A program made the position numbers and the translations under genes. A stretch of 64,000 bases of DNA from Flavobacteriaceae bacterium MAR_2010_188 (GTDB lineage Bacteria; Bacteroidota; Bacteroidia; Flavobacteriales; Flavobacteriaceae), in the NCBI GenBank assembly GCA_900104375.1, contig LT629302.1, positions 3,064,001-3,128,000 on the forward strand. The letters are read 5' to 3'. Shown here one piece after another: positions 18,188-27,059 of the stretch. The notes below the pieces were generated by a model. The model saw only the letters and a list, made by a program, of their open reading frames with translations. It did no database searches and was not told the DNA's origin. The first letter of the stretch is position 1. Each line of letters opens with the position of its first letter.

Positions 18188-19279
18188 TTATAGTTTCTTG
18201 TTTGCTTCTGGATTGGTGTTAGTTGAATCGGAAAACCCTAATTTCTTCGAACGATTTTCCCAATTCATTTTAGCTTGCTTTTGAAGATCTGCCACATTAT
18301 CACTTTCGTCCATAATTTCTAAGCCAAGCAGGGTTTCAATAACATCTTCCTGAGTTACAAGTCCACTTATTGAACCATATTCATCAACCACAAGGGCAAG
18401 ATGATTTTTACTATCTACCAATCTTTCAAACAATTTTGGTATAGGCGTGTTTCTTTCAATGATTATAATGTCTCGCTTAATCTCGGCCAACTTTTTAGAA
18501 TCGTTATCATAAGCCATTTCCTTATAGACATCATCCTTTAATACAAATCCAGTAATATTGTCTTCAATATCCTTATAAACCGGAATTCTGGAAAATTTTA
18601 GTTCGGGATTGTCGTTAAAAAATCCTGAAACCGTTTCCTCTTCAGAAACAAGGGTCATCATGGTGCGAGGCGTCATAATGTCCTTGGCCAGTATCTTTTT
18701 AAAGTTCAATAAGTTTTTAATGACTTTGCTTTCGGATTCTTGAAAAACGCCTTCTTCATGGGCCATATCGGTCATGGCCAAAAAACTTTCTCGGCTTAAT
18801 ACACTTCCGTGGCCGGTACCGCCAATAAGTTTCGTTGCCAATTGTAAAATCCAAAGTATCCCCGTGTATTGCAATGGAAATATTAAAACCTTTAATGCCT
18901 TTGTGGTAAAATTTGTCATAGACCTCCAATAAGTCGCGCCAATAGTTTTTGGGATAATCTCGGAAAGAACCAATATCAGGAAAGTCATAACCGCCGAAAC
19001 GATCAATATTTCATTTCCACCATCCCCAAATACATTTTCTGCCTGCACTCCCACAAGAATGGCTCCAACGGTATGGGCAATAGTATTTAACGTAAGTATA
19101 GCAATCAGTGGTTTGTCGACATCTTTCTTAAGTTCTTCAAGATTCGCTGCATAACTTTTATTCTCCTTCTTTTTCAGATTAATAAAAGTGGGAGTGACGC
19201 TTAGAAGAACCGCTTCCAGAATTGAACATAAAAACGAAAAGAAAATGGATATTAAAGCGTAAAATATTAGAAGTCCCAT
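18188..19279 (-). CDS. CNNM/DUF21 transmembrane and CBS-pair protein
   Basis: A 363-aa inner-membrane protein of the CorB/hemolysin C-like family. The CNNM (DUF21) domain with four hydrophobic segments covers residues ~1-170, with the family block ILVLSEIIPKTIGATYW. Two CBS motifs follow (IMTPRTMMTLVSEE, and LALVVDEYGSISGLVTQEDV). Members are proposed to move Mg2+ or related cations, or to sense adenine nucleotides. The C-terminal CorC_HlyC (transporter-associated) domain seen in many relatives is missing: after the CBS pair only a short basic tail remains. Confidence 0.85.
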   Translation of the reverse strand: MGLLIFYALISIFFSFLCSILEAVLLSVTPTFINLKKKENKSYAANLEELKKDVDKPLIAILTLNTIAHTVGAILVGVQAENVFGDGGNEILIVSAVMTFLILVLSEIIPKTIGATYWRSMTNFTTKALKVLIFPLQYTGILWILQLATKLIGGTGHGSVLSRESFLAMTDMAHEEGVFQESESKVIKNLLNFKKILAKDIMTPRTMMTLVSEEETVSGFFNDNPELKFSRIPVYKDIEDNITGFVLKDDVYKEMAYDNDSKKLAEIKRDIIIIERNTPIPKLFERLVDSKNHLALVVDEYGSISGLVTQEDVIETLLGLEIMDESDNVADLQKQAKMNWENRSKKLGFSDSTNTNPEANKKL

Positions 19280-19446
19280 TGTTTATAAAATTTGTAGCTA
19301 AAGTAAAGTGTTTGTTGTTGGTTTATTAGTGAGTTCAATAGGATTGTTGCCTCAATAATAAGATTTAGACCTACCTTAAAAATAGGATTTTCTTAGCTAT
19401 TAGATGTAGTAATGACTTTTTAAGATGAATAAAATCTGGAATTTGA

Positions 19447-20424
19447 TTATTTATTCAGTAAAGCAACTGCTTCTTTTGCAAAGTAACTTGCAATGATATC
19501 GGCACCGGCTCTCTTAATCGCAATGAGCTGCTCCATCATCACTGCGTCATGGTTTAACCAACCTTTTTCCGACGCCGCTTTCAACATAGAATATTCACCA
19601 CTAACTTGATAAACTGCTACTGGAACGCTCACCGTATTTTTTATTTCCCTAACGATATCCAAATAGCAAAGTCCGGGCTTAATCATAACAATATCTGCGC
19701 CTTCATCAATATCCATCAAGGTTTCTTTTATGGCTTCAGATCTATTTGCAGGGTCCATTTGGTAGCTTTTCTTATCGCCAAAGCCTGGCGTAGAATCTAG
19801 GGCATCCCTAAATGGTCCGTAAAAACTGGAAGCGTATTTTGCCGAATAGCTCATGATGCCAGTGTCGATAAAACCTTCATCTTCCAAGAGAGAACGTATC
19901 TCAAAAATCCGTCCGTCCATCATATCGCTAGGTGCGACAAAATCGGCTCCGGCTCTGGCGTGAGAAAGACTCATTTCGGCCAAAATTGCATTGGTCTCAT
20001 CATTTAATATAATGCCGTCATGTACCACACCGTCGTGTCCGAAAGACGAATACGGGTCTAGAGCCACATCTGTTATCACAATCATTTCTGGGCAGCTGTC
20101 CTTAATCATTCTTATGGCGCGCTGCATAAGGCCGTGTTTATTTAAAGCTTCGGTACCTTTGTTATCCTTCAATTCATCTGGAACTTTTACAAATAAAAGC
20201 ACAGATTTTAAACCCATTTTCTGCAGTTCTTTTACCTCTTTTTTAAGGAGGTCTAGACTAAATCTATAATAACCGGGCATTGATGGAATTTCTTCCTTTT
20301 TATTTTTTCCTTCAACAATAAACAAAGGGACCAAAAAATCGTTAGGAGATAGATAGGTTTCTCTAACCAATGAGCGTAGATTTTCGTTTACTCTTAATCT
20401 TCTGTTTCTGCTGAGTGGGAACAT
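19447..20424 (-). CDS. hemB: Porphobilinogen synthase (delta-aminolevulinate dehydratase)
   Basis: The 325-aa enzyme condenses two 5-aminolevulinate molecules to porphobilinogen. Schiff-base lysines are expected in the block with YSAKYASSFYGPFRDA and in VMIKPGLCYLD. At the metal site the sequence reads DVALDPYSSFGHDG, where the Zn-type enzymes carry a Cys triad (DVCLCEYTxHGHCG). Ala and Asp replace the cysteines, as in Mg2+/K+-dependent HemB. It stands alone, 188 bases from hemF on the same strand, in a block with most other heme biosynthesis genes. Confidence 0.95.
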   Translation of the reverse strand: MFPLSRNRRLRVNENLRSLVRETYLSPNDFLVPLFIVEGKNKKEEIPSMPGYYRFSLDLLKKEVKELQKMGLKSVLLFVKVPDELKDNKGTEALNKHGLMQRAIRMIKDSCPEMIVITDVALDPYSSFGHDGVVHDGIILNDETNAILAEMSLSHARAGADFVAPSDMMDGRIFEIRSLLEDEGFIDTGIMSYSAKYASSFYGPFRDALDSTPGFGDKKSYQMDPANRSEAIKETLMDIDEGADIVMIKPGLCYLDIVREIKNTVSVPVAVYQVSGEYSMLKAASEKGWLNHDAVMMEQLIAIKRAGADIIASYFAKEAVALLNK

Positions 20425-20612
20425 GTTTGTTTGTATATAGTTTATGATTTACGTCTCACGTGTAAGGTGAATAAAGGCTTGCACTTCGCCATCAACGTTT
20501 TTATAATTTTGAAAAAAATTTAAATTTTAGTGATTTTTTTTCGTTGAAATATATTGTTACAAAGGATATAGGATTTGGTGACTTTACAAGTTCTTAGTAA
20601 TTAATTTATCTA

Positions 20613-21521
20613 CTAATTTTCAATCCAATCAATTGGACTTCCAAGAACTTTTGTCAATTTTTCCTCTTCGCTCCCCTGTTTTGGATGATGATCATAGACC
20701 CATTGCACCTTTGGAGGTAAACTCATTAATATACTCTCAATCCTTCCATTGGTCTTTAGACCAAACAAAGTTCCTTTATCATGCACAAGATTGAACTCTA
20801 CATAACGCCCACGGCGTATTTCTTGCCAATCTTTTTGTTCTCTTGTGTATGCCTGATCTTTCCTTTTCTCAACGATTGGCACATAACTTTCTAAGAATGA
20901 ATTTCCTACGGCAGTCACAAAATTAAACCATTTTTCCATTGAAAAATCTTCTTTTGGTTTACAGTAGTCAAAAAATAATCCACCGATACCTCTGGCCTCA
21001 TTGCGATGAGCGTTCCAAAAGTAATCGTCGCATTGCTTCTTATATAAGGAATGAAAACTGCTGTCGTGCTCATCACAGACATCTTTACAAACTTGGTGAA
21101 AGTGCTTAGCATCTTCTTCAAATAGGTAATAAGGTGTTAAATCCTGTCCGCCACCAAACCAGCTATCTACGATTTGTCCATTGGTATCATACATTTCAAA
21201 ATAACGCCAATTAGCGTGTACTGTCGGCACCATCGGATTATTGGGGTGGAGCACCAAGCTAAGTCCACAAGCAAAGAAATCGGCATCCTTCACATTAAAA
21301 TACGTTTGCATCGAGAGCGGTAAAGCACCGTGGACCGCAGAAATATTAACGCCGCCTTTTTCGAAAACCGCTCCGTTTTCTATTATCCTACTTCTACCGC
21401 CGCCTCCTTCTTCGCGAACCCAAACATCTTCCTTAAATTTGGCCTTGCCATCAACGGCTTCAAGCTTTAACGTGATTTTATTTTGAAGTTCTAGTATGTA
21501 ATTATAGAATTTATCTTTCAT
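20613..21521 (-). CDS. hemF: Oxygen-dependent coproporphyrinogen III oxidase
   Basis: A 302-aa aerobic oxidase that converts two propionate side chains of coproporphyrinogen III to vinyl groups. Family blocks are VWVREEGGGGRSR, HPNNPMVPTVHANWRYFE, WFGGGQDLTPYY and RGIGGLFFDY. I chose ATG 21521 (MKDKFYNYILEL), not the longer frame from 21620, because the extra 33 residues are the antisense-like overlap with the upstream GNAT gene and do not resemble HemF. The coding region overlaps the GNAT gene end by 11 bases, consistent with coupling. It implies aerobic heme synthesis. Confidence 0.93.
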   Translation of the reverse strand: MKDKFYNYILELQNKITLKLEAVDGKAKFKEDVWVREEGGGGRSRIIENGAVFEKGGVNISAVHGALPLSMQTYFNVKDADFFACGLSLVLHPNNPMVPTVHANWRYFEMYDTNGQIVDSWFGGGQDLTPYYLFEEDAKHFHQVCKDVCDEHDSSFHSLYKKQCDDYFWNAHRNEARGIGGLFFDYCKPKEDFSMEKWFNFVTAVGNSFLESYVPIVEKRKDQAYTREQKDWQEIRRGRYVEFNLVHDKGTLFGLKTNGRIESILMSLPPKVQWVYDHHPKQGSEEEKLTKVLGSPIDWIEN

Positions 21522-22050
21522 AACATAATTCATATAGTTCCATATCCATTGGCACTTTGGTAATCGGCGTAAATTCGTTATACAGGGTACGCTTCCATTC
21601 AAATCCAGAATTTTCAGCAACCTTTATACTCGCTTTATTGTTTCTGTGAATGATGATATGAAGAGTTAAAAGTTTCAATTTAGTAAAGGCGAATTCTGAA
21701 AATGCCCTGATGCTTTTGGTGACCCAGCCTTGTCCTTCAAACTCTTTACCTATGCAATAAGCGAATTCTCCCGACTTCTCCGTCTGGTCTATTTCCTTTA
21801 AGATTATCAGACCAGCTATCATTTTTTGTTGAATGTCCTTAATCGCTAAGGTGAAAACTTCTAAGTTCTCAATTTCGAGATTTTTCTCTTTGATATATTT
21901 CTTTGAAGATTCTTCTGAAAGGTTCTGTGATAATGTTTTAGGCAGATATTGTTGAAAACGTTTTCCGTTTCTGATCATTAATGAATTTAGGCTCGAAGCG
22001 TCTTCTAGTTTTAGTGTTTCTAAGCTGAAATTTTCATCTATAAGTTTCAC
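21511..22050 (-). CDS. GNAT family N-acetyltransferase
   Basis: A 179-aa GCN5-related acetyltransferase of the RimJ/RimL type. Typical features are FAYCIGKEFEGQGWVTKSIR (acetyl-CoA pyrophosphate loop, with G-x-G-W instead of R/Q-G-x-G/A) and LHIIIHRNNKASIKVAENSGF. The acceptor could be a ribosomal protein N-terminus, an amine or an antibiotic; nothing in the sequence decides. It is embedded between hemE and hemF on the same strand, overlapping hemF by 11 bases and following hemE by 19. Confidence 0.85.
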   Translation of the reverse strand: MKLIDENFSLETLKLEDASSLNSLMIRNGKRFQQYLPKTLSQNLSEESSKKYIKEKNLEIENLEVFTLAIKDIQQKMIAGLIILKEIDQTEKSGEFAYCIGKEFEGQGWVTKSIRAFSEFAFTKLKLLTLHIIIHRNNKASIKVAENSGFEWKRTLYNEFTPITKVPMDMELYELCYER

Positions 22051-22069
22051 ACTTGTCGCTTCTAGTTTT

Positions 22070-23095
22070 CTATGATCTATATTCCTTTACGGCATCTACA
22101 AACGCTCGGGCATTTTCCACCGGAATGTTAGGCAAAATACCATGGCCTAGATTGGCGATATAGCGGTCTTTTCCAAAATCGTCAATCATCGTTTTTACCA
22201 TTTTCTTGATTTCTTCGGGAGGAGATAAAAGTCGGGCCGGATCAAAATTACCTTGAAGCGTTATCTTACCACCGCTTAAATATCGTGCATTGGCAGCAGA
22301 GCAGGTCCAATCGACTCCTAAAGCAGAAGCATTAGATTTGGCCATTTCATTAAATGCAAACCAACATCCTTTACCAAAGACGGTTACTGGCGCAAGTTCG
22401 TAAACAGCATCTACAATCTGCTGAATGTAGGGCCAAGAGAATTCTTGATAGTCTTTAGGAGATAACAATCCACCCCAAGAATCGAAAACTTGAAGCGCAT
22501 CGACACCAGCGGCAACTTTTTCCTTTAAATAAGCGATTGTTGTATCTGTTATTTTTTGCAAGAGTTGATGCGCGGCGATTGGTTCTCTAAAACAAAATTC
22601 TTTGGTTCTATCAAAAGTTTTGCTGCCTTGTCCTTGTACAACGTAACATAAAATTGTCCAGGGAGAACCTGCAAATCCGATTAGCGGGATGTCGTTATTT
22701 AAAAGCTCTTTGGTCGCTTTTATAGCTTCCATCACATATCCCAATTCCTCTTGAATATCTGGAACAATAACTTGATCGACATCTGCTTGAGTTCTAACTG
22801 GATTTGGCACAAAAGGACCAATCCCAGGTTTCATGACCACTTCAATATTCATTGCTTGTGGAATCACCAAAATATCGCAGAAAAGAATGGCCGCGTCCAT
22901 ACCAAAACGACGAATCGGCTGCACTGTAATTTCACTGGCAAGTTCTGGAGTTTGGCAACGGGTAAAGAAATCGTACTTCTCCTTAATTGCCATAAATTCT
23001 GGAAGATATCTCCCAGCCTGACGCATCATCCAAACGGGCGGTCGCTCTACGGATTCTCCTTTTAGGGCTCTTAAATATAAATCGTTCTTAAGCAT
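22070..23095 (-). CDS. hemE: Uroporphyrinogen decarboxylase
   Basis: The 341-aa cytoplasmic enzyme removes four carboxyl groups from uroporphyrinogen III to give coproporphyrinogen III. The N-terminal signature [17 protein letters not shown] holds the two substrate-binding arginines, and the catalytic Asp is expected in [16 protein letters not shown]. The later blocks [14 protein letters not shown] and FDSWGGLLS are typical. It lies between the GNAT gene (19-base gap) and hemC/D (37-base gap) in the minus-strand hem operon. Confidence 0.95.
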   Translation of the reverse strand: MLKNDLYLRALKGESVERPPVWMMRQAGRYLPEFMAIKEKYDFFTRCQTPELASEITVQPIRRFGMDAAILFCDILVIPQAMNIEVVMKPGIGPFVPNPVRTQADVDQVIVPDIQEELGYVMEAIKATKELLNNDIPLIGFAGSPWTILCYVVQGQGSKTFDRTKEFCFREPIAAHQLLQKITDTTIAYLKEKVAAGVDALQVFDSWGGLLSPKDYQEFSWPYIQQIVDAVYELAPVTVFGKGCWFAFNEMAKSNASALGVDWTCSAANARYLSGGKITLQGNFDPARLLSPPEEIKKMVKTMIDDFGKDRYIANLGHGILPNIPVENARAFVDAVKEYRS

Positions 23096-23132
23096 AACTA
23101 TTTTTTAAAATATAAAGGGATGCGCTTAATTT

Positions 23133-24710
23133 TTAGTTTGAATAATGTTGGTTTACCAAATCGATTACGCTTTCTACCGTAGGTACTTTTGCAACCCTAA
23201 CATCCTCAAATTTCTCTCTTGCAGCGTTTGCAGTCGTTTCACCGATACAATACGCAATGATATTTGGTTGGTTCTTCTCTAGAAAACTGTAAACGGTAGA
23301 AGGACTGTAAAAAAGAACGCCTTCAATAGACTCATCTAATTTATTGGCGTCTGCTACGGTCTTATACGCTTCTACTTCTTTAATTTCTATGTTACCTTCT
23401 TTTAAAATTGAAGGAAGTTCGTCCAAACGGATGTTACTGCAAAAATATGTTGCTTCGGTTCCTTCAATATATTCAACCAGATAGTTGGCCAAATCCACCG
23501 CGTTATTTTCAGAATGGGTAACCTTGCCGATTTTCTTTTCGATTAATCTTTTGGTCCTGCGACCTACACAATAAATATTCTTAAATTTTAAATCTTCTGG
23601 CGGGCAGCTGCTTAGAATGGATTCTACCGCATTTTGGCTGGTAATGATTACATTCTTAATTTCAGATTTTAGCAATGGCAAAGAAATCCGGGTATGATTG
23701 ATTTTAATAAAATCGGTACTCTCAACTTCAACATCTAATTTAAATCGGCGTTTTTGCTCTTCGGTCAAAGATTTGGTTGAAAAGATTTGTGTCTTTCTAT
23801 GAACTTTTTTAATCTCGGACATTACCCTTTTTCCACCATGGTCTATAATGTAATTGGCGCAAATTTTCGGTAGGTCATGGTGCTCGCCGAGTGGTCTGGA
23901 TTTGGTTTGTTCAAACCTATGTTTTCCATCTAAACTTAAGAGCACTCCCTGAAAGTGAACTTCTTCATCTTTAATATAGGCCAAAGCTCCAATCGGTGCA
24001 GAACAGCCACCTTCTAAAATCTTTAAGAATTCCCGTTCTAGTGAGGTACAAATTTGGGTTTCTTCATGATTAATTTCGGCACATATAGCGAGAATTTCTT
24101 CATCTTCGGCTCTTGCAGCAATCATAACCGCCCCTTGTGCTGGAGCAGGTACCATCCATTCCAAATTTATTGCATCTTCTGGACGTAGATTTATTCTTCC
24201 TATCCCGGCTGCAGCGAAAATTGCTCCGTTCCAGTCAGAATCTTCTAGTTTTTGTAAACGTGTATTTACGTTTCCCCGCAAACCTACAATGGTGTGTGTC
24301 GGATATCGGTTTAGCCATTGCGCTTTTCTACGGAGGCTTCCGGTCGCGATAACCGCGTCTCTTTCTCCTAAAAATTCTTCGTTATTTTTGAAGATTAGAG
24401 TGTCCCAAACATTTCCTCGTTTTAAAACTGCTGCTTGCACAATTCCTTTTGGCAAAGCGGTTGGAACATCTTTTAAAGAATGAACCGCAATATCTATTTC
24501 ATCGGTTAATAAGGCAATATCTAAGGTTCTTGTAAATACCCCGGTTATTCCCATATCATAAACAGGTTTATCTAGGACCAAATCACCGGTGGATTTTACC
24601 GCTACAATCTGTGTTTTATGACCAAGAAATTCTAGCTGGCCCTTAACGGCATTGGCTTGCCACATCGCCAACTCGCTGTCGCGGGTGCCAATTCTAATTG
24701 TTTTAGACAT
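23133..24710 (-). CDS. hemC: Fused hydroxymethylbilane synthase and uroporphyrinogen-III synthase
   Basis: A 525-aa bifunctional protein. Residues ~1-310 are HemC, which polymerises four porphobilinogens; the dipyrromethane cofactor attaches to Cys 236 in EGGCSAPIGAL, and the RIGTRDSELAMWQA start is typical. A linker (~310-345) leads to a HemD-like domain (~345-525) with IITSQNAVESI, YCVGRRTKRLIEKK, LFYSPSTVYSFL and CIGETTANAAR, expected to cyclise hydroxymethylbilane to uroporphyrinogen III. No separate hemD is present nearby. It overlaps the end of hemA by 8 bases, so the two are translationally coupled. Confidence 0.93.
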   Translation of the reverse strand: MSKTIRIGTRDSELAMWQANAVKGQLEFLGHKTQIVAVKSTGDLVLDKPVYDMGITGVFTRTLDIALLTDEIDIAVHSLKDVPTALPKGIVQAAVLKRGNVWDTLIFKNNEEFLGERDAVIATGSLRRKAQWLNRYPTHTIVGLRGNVNTRLQKLEDSDWNGAIFAAAGIGRINLRPEDAINLEWMVPAPAQGAVMIAARAEDEEILAICAEINHEETQICTSLEREFLKILEGGCSAPIGALAYIKDEEVHFQGVLLSLDGKHRFEQTKSRPLGEHHDLPKICANYIIDHGGKRVMSEIKKVHRKTQIFSTKSLTEEQKRRFKLDVEVESTDFIKINHTRISLPLLKSEIKNVIITSQNAVESILSSCPPEDLKFKNIYCVGRRTKRLIEKKIGKVTHSENNAVDLANYLVEYIEGTEATYFCSNIRLDELPSILKEGNIEIKEVEAYKTVADANKLDESIEGVLFYSPSTVYSFLEKNQPNIIAYCIGETTANAAREKFEDVRVAKVPTVESVIDLVNQHYSN

Positions 24711-25962
24711 CTAATGTATTTTCAAGCTGAAAAACCCTCTTGATCAATTCGAGACTTTCGTCTATAGAAACCGAATCGTCCTTTAGGTGGTGAGCGAAGT
24801 GGTTGGTAATCTTTTGAATGATATTATTACTGATGGTTTCTGCCTGTTCTTCGTTAAAATCCTTGAATTTCTTTCTCTGATTTTCTAGTTCGGCCGTTTT
24901 AAAAACCTTCAACTTTTCATTTAATGCTTTAATAGTAGGTGCAAATTTTCTGGTTTCTAGCCAAGCGTTAAACTCGCTCTTTACATCATCGATAATACAT
25001 TCTGCAACAGGCACGTGTAATTTCCTGTTTTCTAAAGCATCATCGGTCATCCTAGATAAATGGTCTAAATGAATGAGCGTAACTTGTTTTAAATCCCGAA
25101 CATCTTCATTGACGTTCTTAGGAATTGAAAGATCCAAAATCAATAATGGTCTCTCTGCTTGGATACAGTATTTATCGATGGTCGGATTTTGTGCGCCAGT
25201 AGCGACAATAAGAATATCCGATTTTTTAATTTCTTCTTGCAGGTTAGAATATTCCTTGACGATAAGGTTGAATTTCCCCGCAATCTTTTCAGCCTTATCC
25301 TTGGTTCTATTGATAAGGGTTATATGTTCATTCTTGGTGTGCTTGATGAGGTTTTCACAGGTATTTCTACCTATTTTACCAGTTCCGAAGAGAAGGATAT
25401 TCTTCTCGGACACATCAGGAATATTATTTAAAATAAAATGCACTGATGCAAAAGAAACCGAAGTTGCCCCGCTAGAAAGACTGGTTTCGTTTTTAATTCT
25501 TTTACTTGCTTGTATAACCGAATTTATTAAACGCTCCAAAAACGAATTCAGCAAATCATGCTTTTTTGAAAGTCTAGCGCTGTAGCGCAATTGACTTATA
25601 ATCTCAAAATCACCTAAAATTTGGCTATCTAAACCAGAGCCAACCCGAAACATATGAGATATTGCCTCTTGATTTTTATAGATGTATGCAACTTTTTGGA
25701 AATCTTCAACGGTGCCTAATGTATTATTACAAAGAAGTTGAATAAGCTTGAAGGGATGTTCTGCAAAACCGTAAATCTCGGTTCTGTTACAAGTTGCGGT
25801 AACGATAAGACTTTCAATACCATTTTCCTTAGCCTCGGAAAGTAGTGAAAGTTTGGAAGAATCATCTAAACTAAAATGACCACGGATATCTGCATCGGCT
25901 TTTTTATAGCTAATACCAATAACGTAAAAATATGTTCCTCTTGAAATATTATACTCCTTCAT
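24703..25962 (-). CDS. hemA: Glutamyl-tRNA reductase
   Basis: A 419-aa NADPH-dependent enzyme that reduces glutamyl-tRNA to glutamate-1-semialdehyde, the first committed step of C5 heme synthesis. The catalytic Cys is residue 58 in TATCNRTEIYGF. A Rossmann NADPH domain carries LLFGTGKIGRNTCENL, and the C-terminal dimerisation helix region follows (LETRKFAPTIKALNEK). It is the first gene of the minus-strand operon hemA-hemC/D-hemE-GNAT-hemF and is divergent from the AraC-hemH operon. The next enzyme, HemL, is not in the window. Confidence 0.95.
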   Translation of the reverse strand: MKEYNISRGTYFYVIGISYKKADADIRGHFSLDDSSKLSLLSEAKENGIESLIVTATCNRTEIYGFAEHPFKLIQLLCNNTLGTVEDFQKVAYIYKNQEAISHMFRVGSGLDSQILGDFEIISQLRYSARLSKKHDLLNSFLERLINSVIQASKRIKNETSLSSGATSVSFASVHFILNNIPDVSEKNILLFGTGKIGRNTCENLIKHTKNEHITLINRTKDKAEKIAGKFNLIVKEYSNLQEEIKKSDILIVATGAQNPTIDKYCIQAERPLLILDLSIPKNVNEDVRDLKQVTLIHLDHLSRMTDDALENRKLHVPVAECIIDDVKSEFNAWLETRKFAPTIKALNEKLKVFKTAELENQRKKFKDFNEEQAETISNNIIQKITNHFAHHLKDDSVSIDESLELIKRVFQLENTLDV

Positions 25963-25985
25963 TCAGTCCTTTTGGTAAGGGTAGA

Positions 25986-25993
25986 CAAAAATA
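25986..25993 (-). promoter_or_regulatory. -7 promoter element of the hemA operon
   Basis: On the minus strand this reads TATTTTTG, an exact TAnnTTTG match, 24 bases before the hemA start codon. No convincing -33 TTG is seen. It probably drives the hemA-hemC/D-hemE-GNAT-hemF transcript. Confidence 0.45.
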
Positions 25994-26087
25994 GCATTAG
26001 CATAACTGAAAAAATAACGCTAGAAGAACTAATAGTGTCGCTTGTGGTTTTAACTAAATTTAATAATCGCTCAGTTCTAAAAAGCCT

Positions 26088-26095
26088 TATTTTTG
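26088..26095 (+). promoter_or_regulatory. -7 promoter element of the araC-hemH operon
   Basis: TATTTTTG matches TAnnTTTG and lies 54 bases before the AraC start codon. A transcript starting about 7 bases later would carry the palindromic box at 26126-26142 in its leader. No good -33 element is seen. Confidence 0.45.
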
Positions 26096-26125
26096 CTAAT
26101 CAGAAGCTAGATTGCAGAAATATTG

Positions 26126-26142
26126 TTTAGAATAAATCTAAA
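26126..26142. promoter_or_regulatory. Candidate iron-responsive operator (TTTAGA-N5-TCTAAA)
   Basis: TTTAGA (26126-26131) and TCTAAA (26137-26142) form a perfect inverted repeat with a five-base spacer, between the promoter element and the AraC start codon. The same architecture, TTTAGA-N5-TTTAAA, lies at the feoA promoter (53633-53649). The pattern resembles DtxR/IdeR-type operators, so iron control of heme synthesis is inferred. Confidence 0.5.
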
Positions 26143-26149
26143 TAGGAAA

Positions 26150-27052
26150 ATGGAAAATCACTCTACCAACAAACTCAAAAGTGTCGCTAACGGTCCTTTT
26201 GCCGAAACAATTATTGAAAAAGACTTTATCGCTCTATGCTATAAAAACGAATCAGATTCTATGCAAAGCATTGAACGTGATATAGATAGCAGCTTTCTTC
26301 AATTTCATTTCTGTTTAAAAGGAAGTCTTAAATTTATATTCAACGAAGGGCGATATGCCTTGGATGTGAATGAGGAAAATTCCCTTTTGCTATACAATCC
26401 GCAACGCGGGTTACCGATTCATCTTCAAGTCGAACCTCAAAGTTGGTTGGTCACAATCTTGATTTCTATCAGCAAATTTCATGGACTTTTTTCACAGGAA
26501 GCAGATTACATAACTTTTTTAAGTCCAGAGAACCGAGATAAAAAATATTATAAAGATGGTCAGATCTCACCATCGATGGCAATTGTATTAAATCAAATTA
26601 TTAATTACAATTTAAATGATACCATTAAGAATATCTATTATAAAGGAAAGGCCTACGAACTTTTAAGTCTTTACTTTAACCGGAGCGGAGATGCAGACAT
26701 TGAGCAATGCCCTTTTTTAATTGACGAGAGCAATGTGCAAAAGATTAAAAAGGCGAAAGATATTATAATCGCAAGGATGGCTGAGCCTCCGACGTTACAA
26801 GAACTTTCCGATGAAATTGATTTAAGTTTGAAGAAATTAAAGGAAGGTTTTAAACAGATTTACGGTGATTCAGTTTATAGTTTTTTGTACGATTATAAGA
26901 TGGAAGTGGCTAGAAAATTACTCGAGACCGGAAAACATAACGTTAATGAAATTGGGCTGAAGATTGGTTATAGTACTGCCAGCCATTTTATTGCCGCTTT
27001 TAAAAAGAAGTACGGAACAACTCCGAAAAAATATATTACCTCTTTATCATAA
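26150..27052 (+). CDS. AraC family transcriptional regulator (heme cluster)
   Basis: A 300-aa regulator with an N-terminal cupin-like sensing region (residues ~1-190) and a C-terminal AraC/XylS pair of helix-turn-helix motifs (PTLQELSDEIDLSLKKLKEGF and NVNEIGLKIGYSTASHFIAAF). ATG 26150 is preferred to TTG 26123, because the operator-like palindrome 26126-26142 would otherwise fall in coding sequence. It is divergent from hemA and ends 7 bases before hemH, which makes it the obvious candidate regulator of the heme block. The effector is unknown; a tetrapyrrole intermediate or an iron signal would fit the context. Confidence 0.88.
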   Translation: MENHSTNKLKSVANGPFAETIIEKDFIALCYKNESDSMQSIERDIDSSFLQFHFCLKGSLKFIFNEGRYALDVNEENSLLLYNPQRGLPIHLQVEPQSWLVTILISISKFHGLFSQEADYITFLSPENRDKKYYKDGQISPSMAIVLNQIINYNLNDTIKNIYYKGKAYELLSLYFNRSGDADIEQCPFLIDESNVQKIKKAKDIIIARMAEPPTLQELSDEIDLSLKKLKEGFKQIYGDSVYSFLYDYKMEVARKLLETGKHNVNEIGLKIGYSTASHFIAAFKKKYGTTPKKYITSLS

Positions 27053-27059
27053 ACTTTAG

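Noticed and set aside
25073-25585. A 170-residue plus-strand frame antisense to hemA
   Set aside because: It lies wholly in the hemA coding region, which has strong family evidence; no domain is recognisable.
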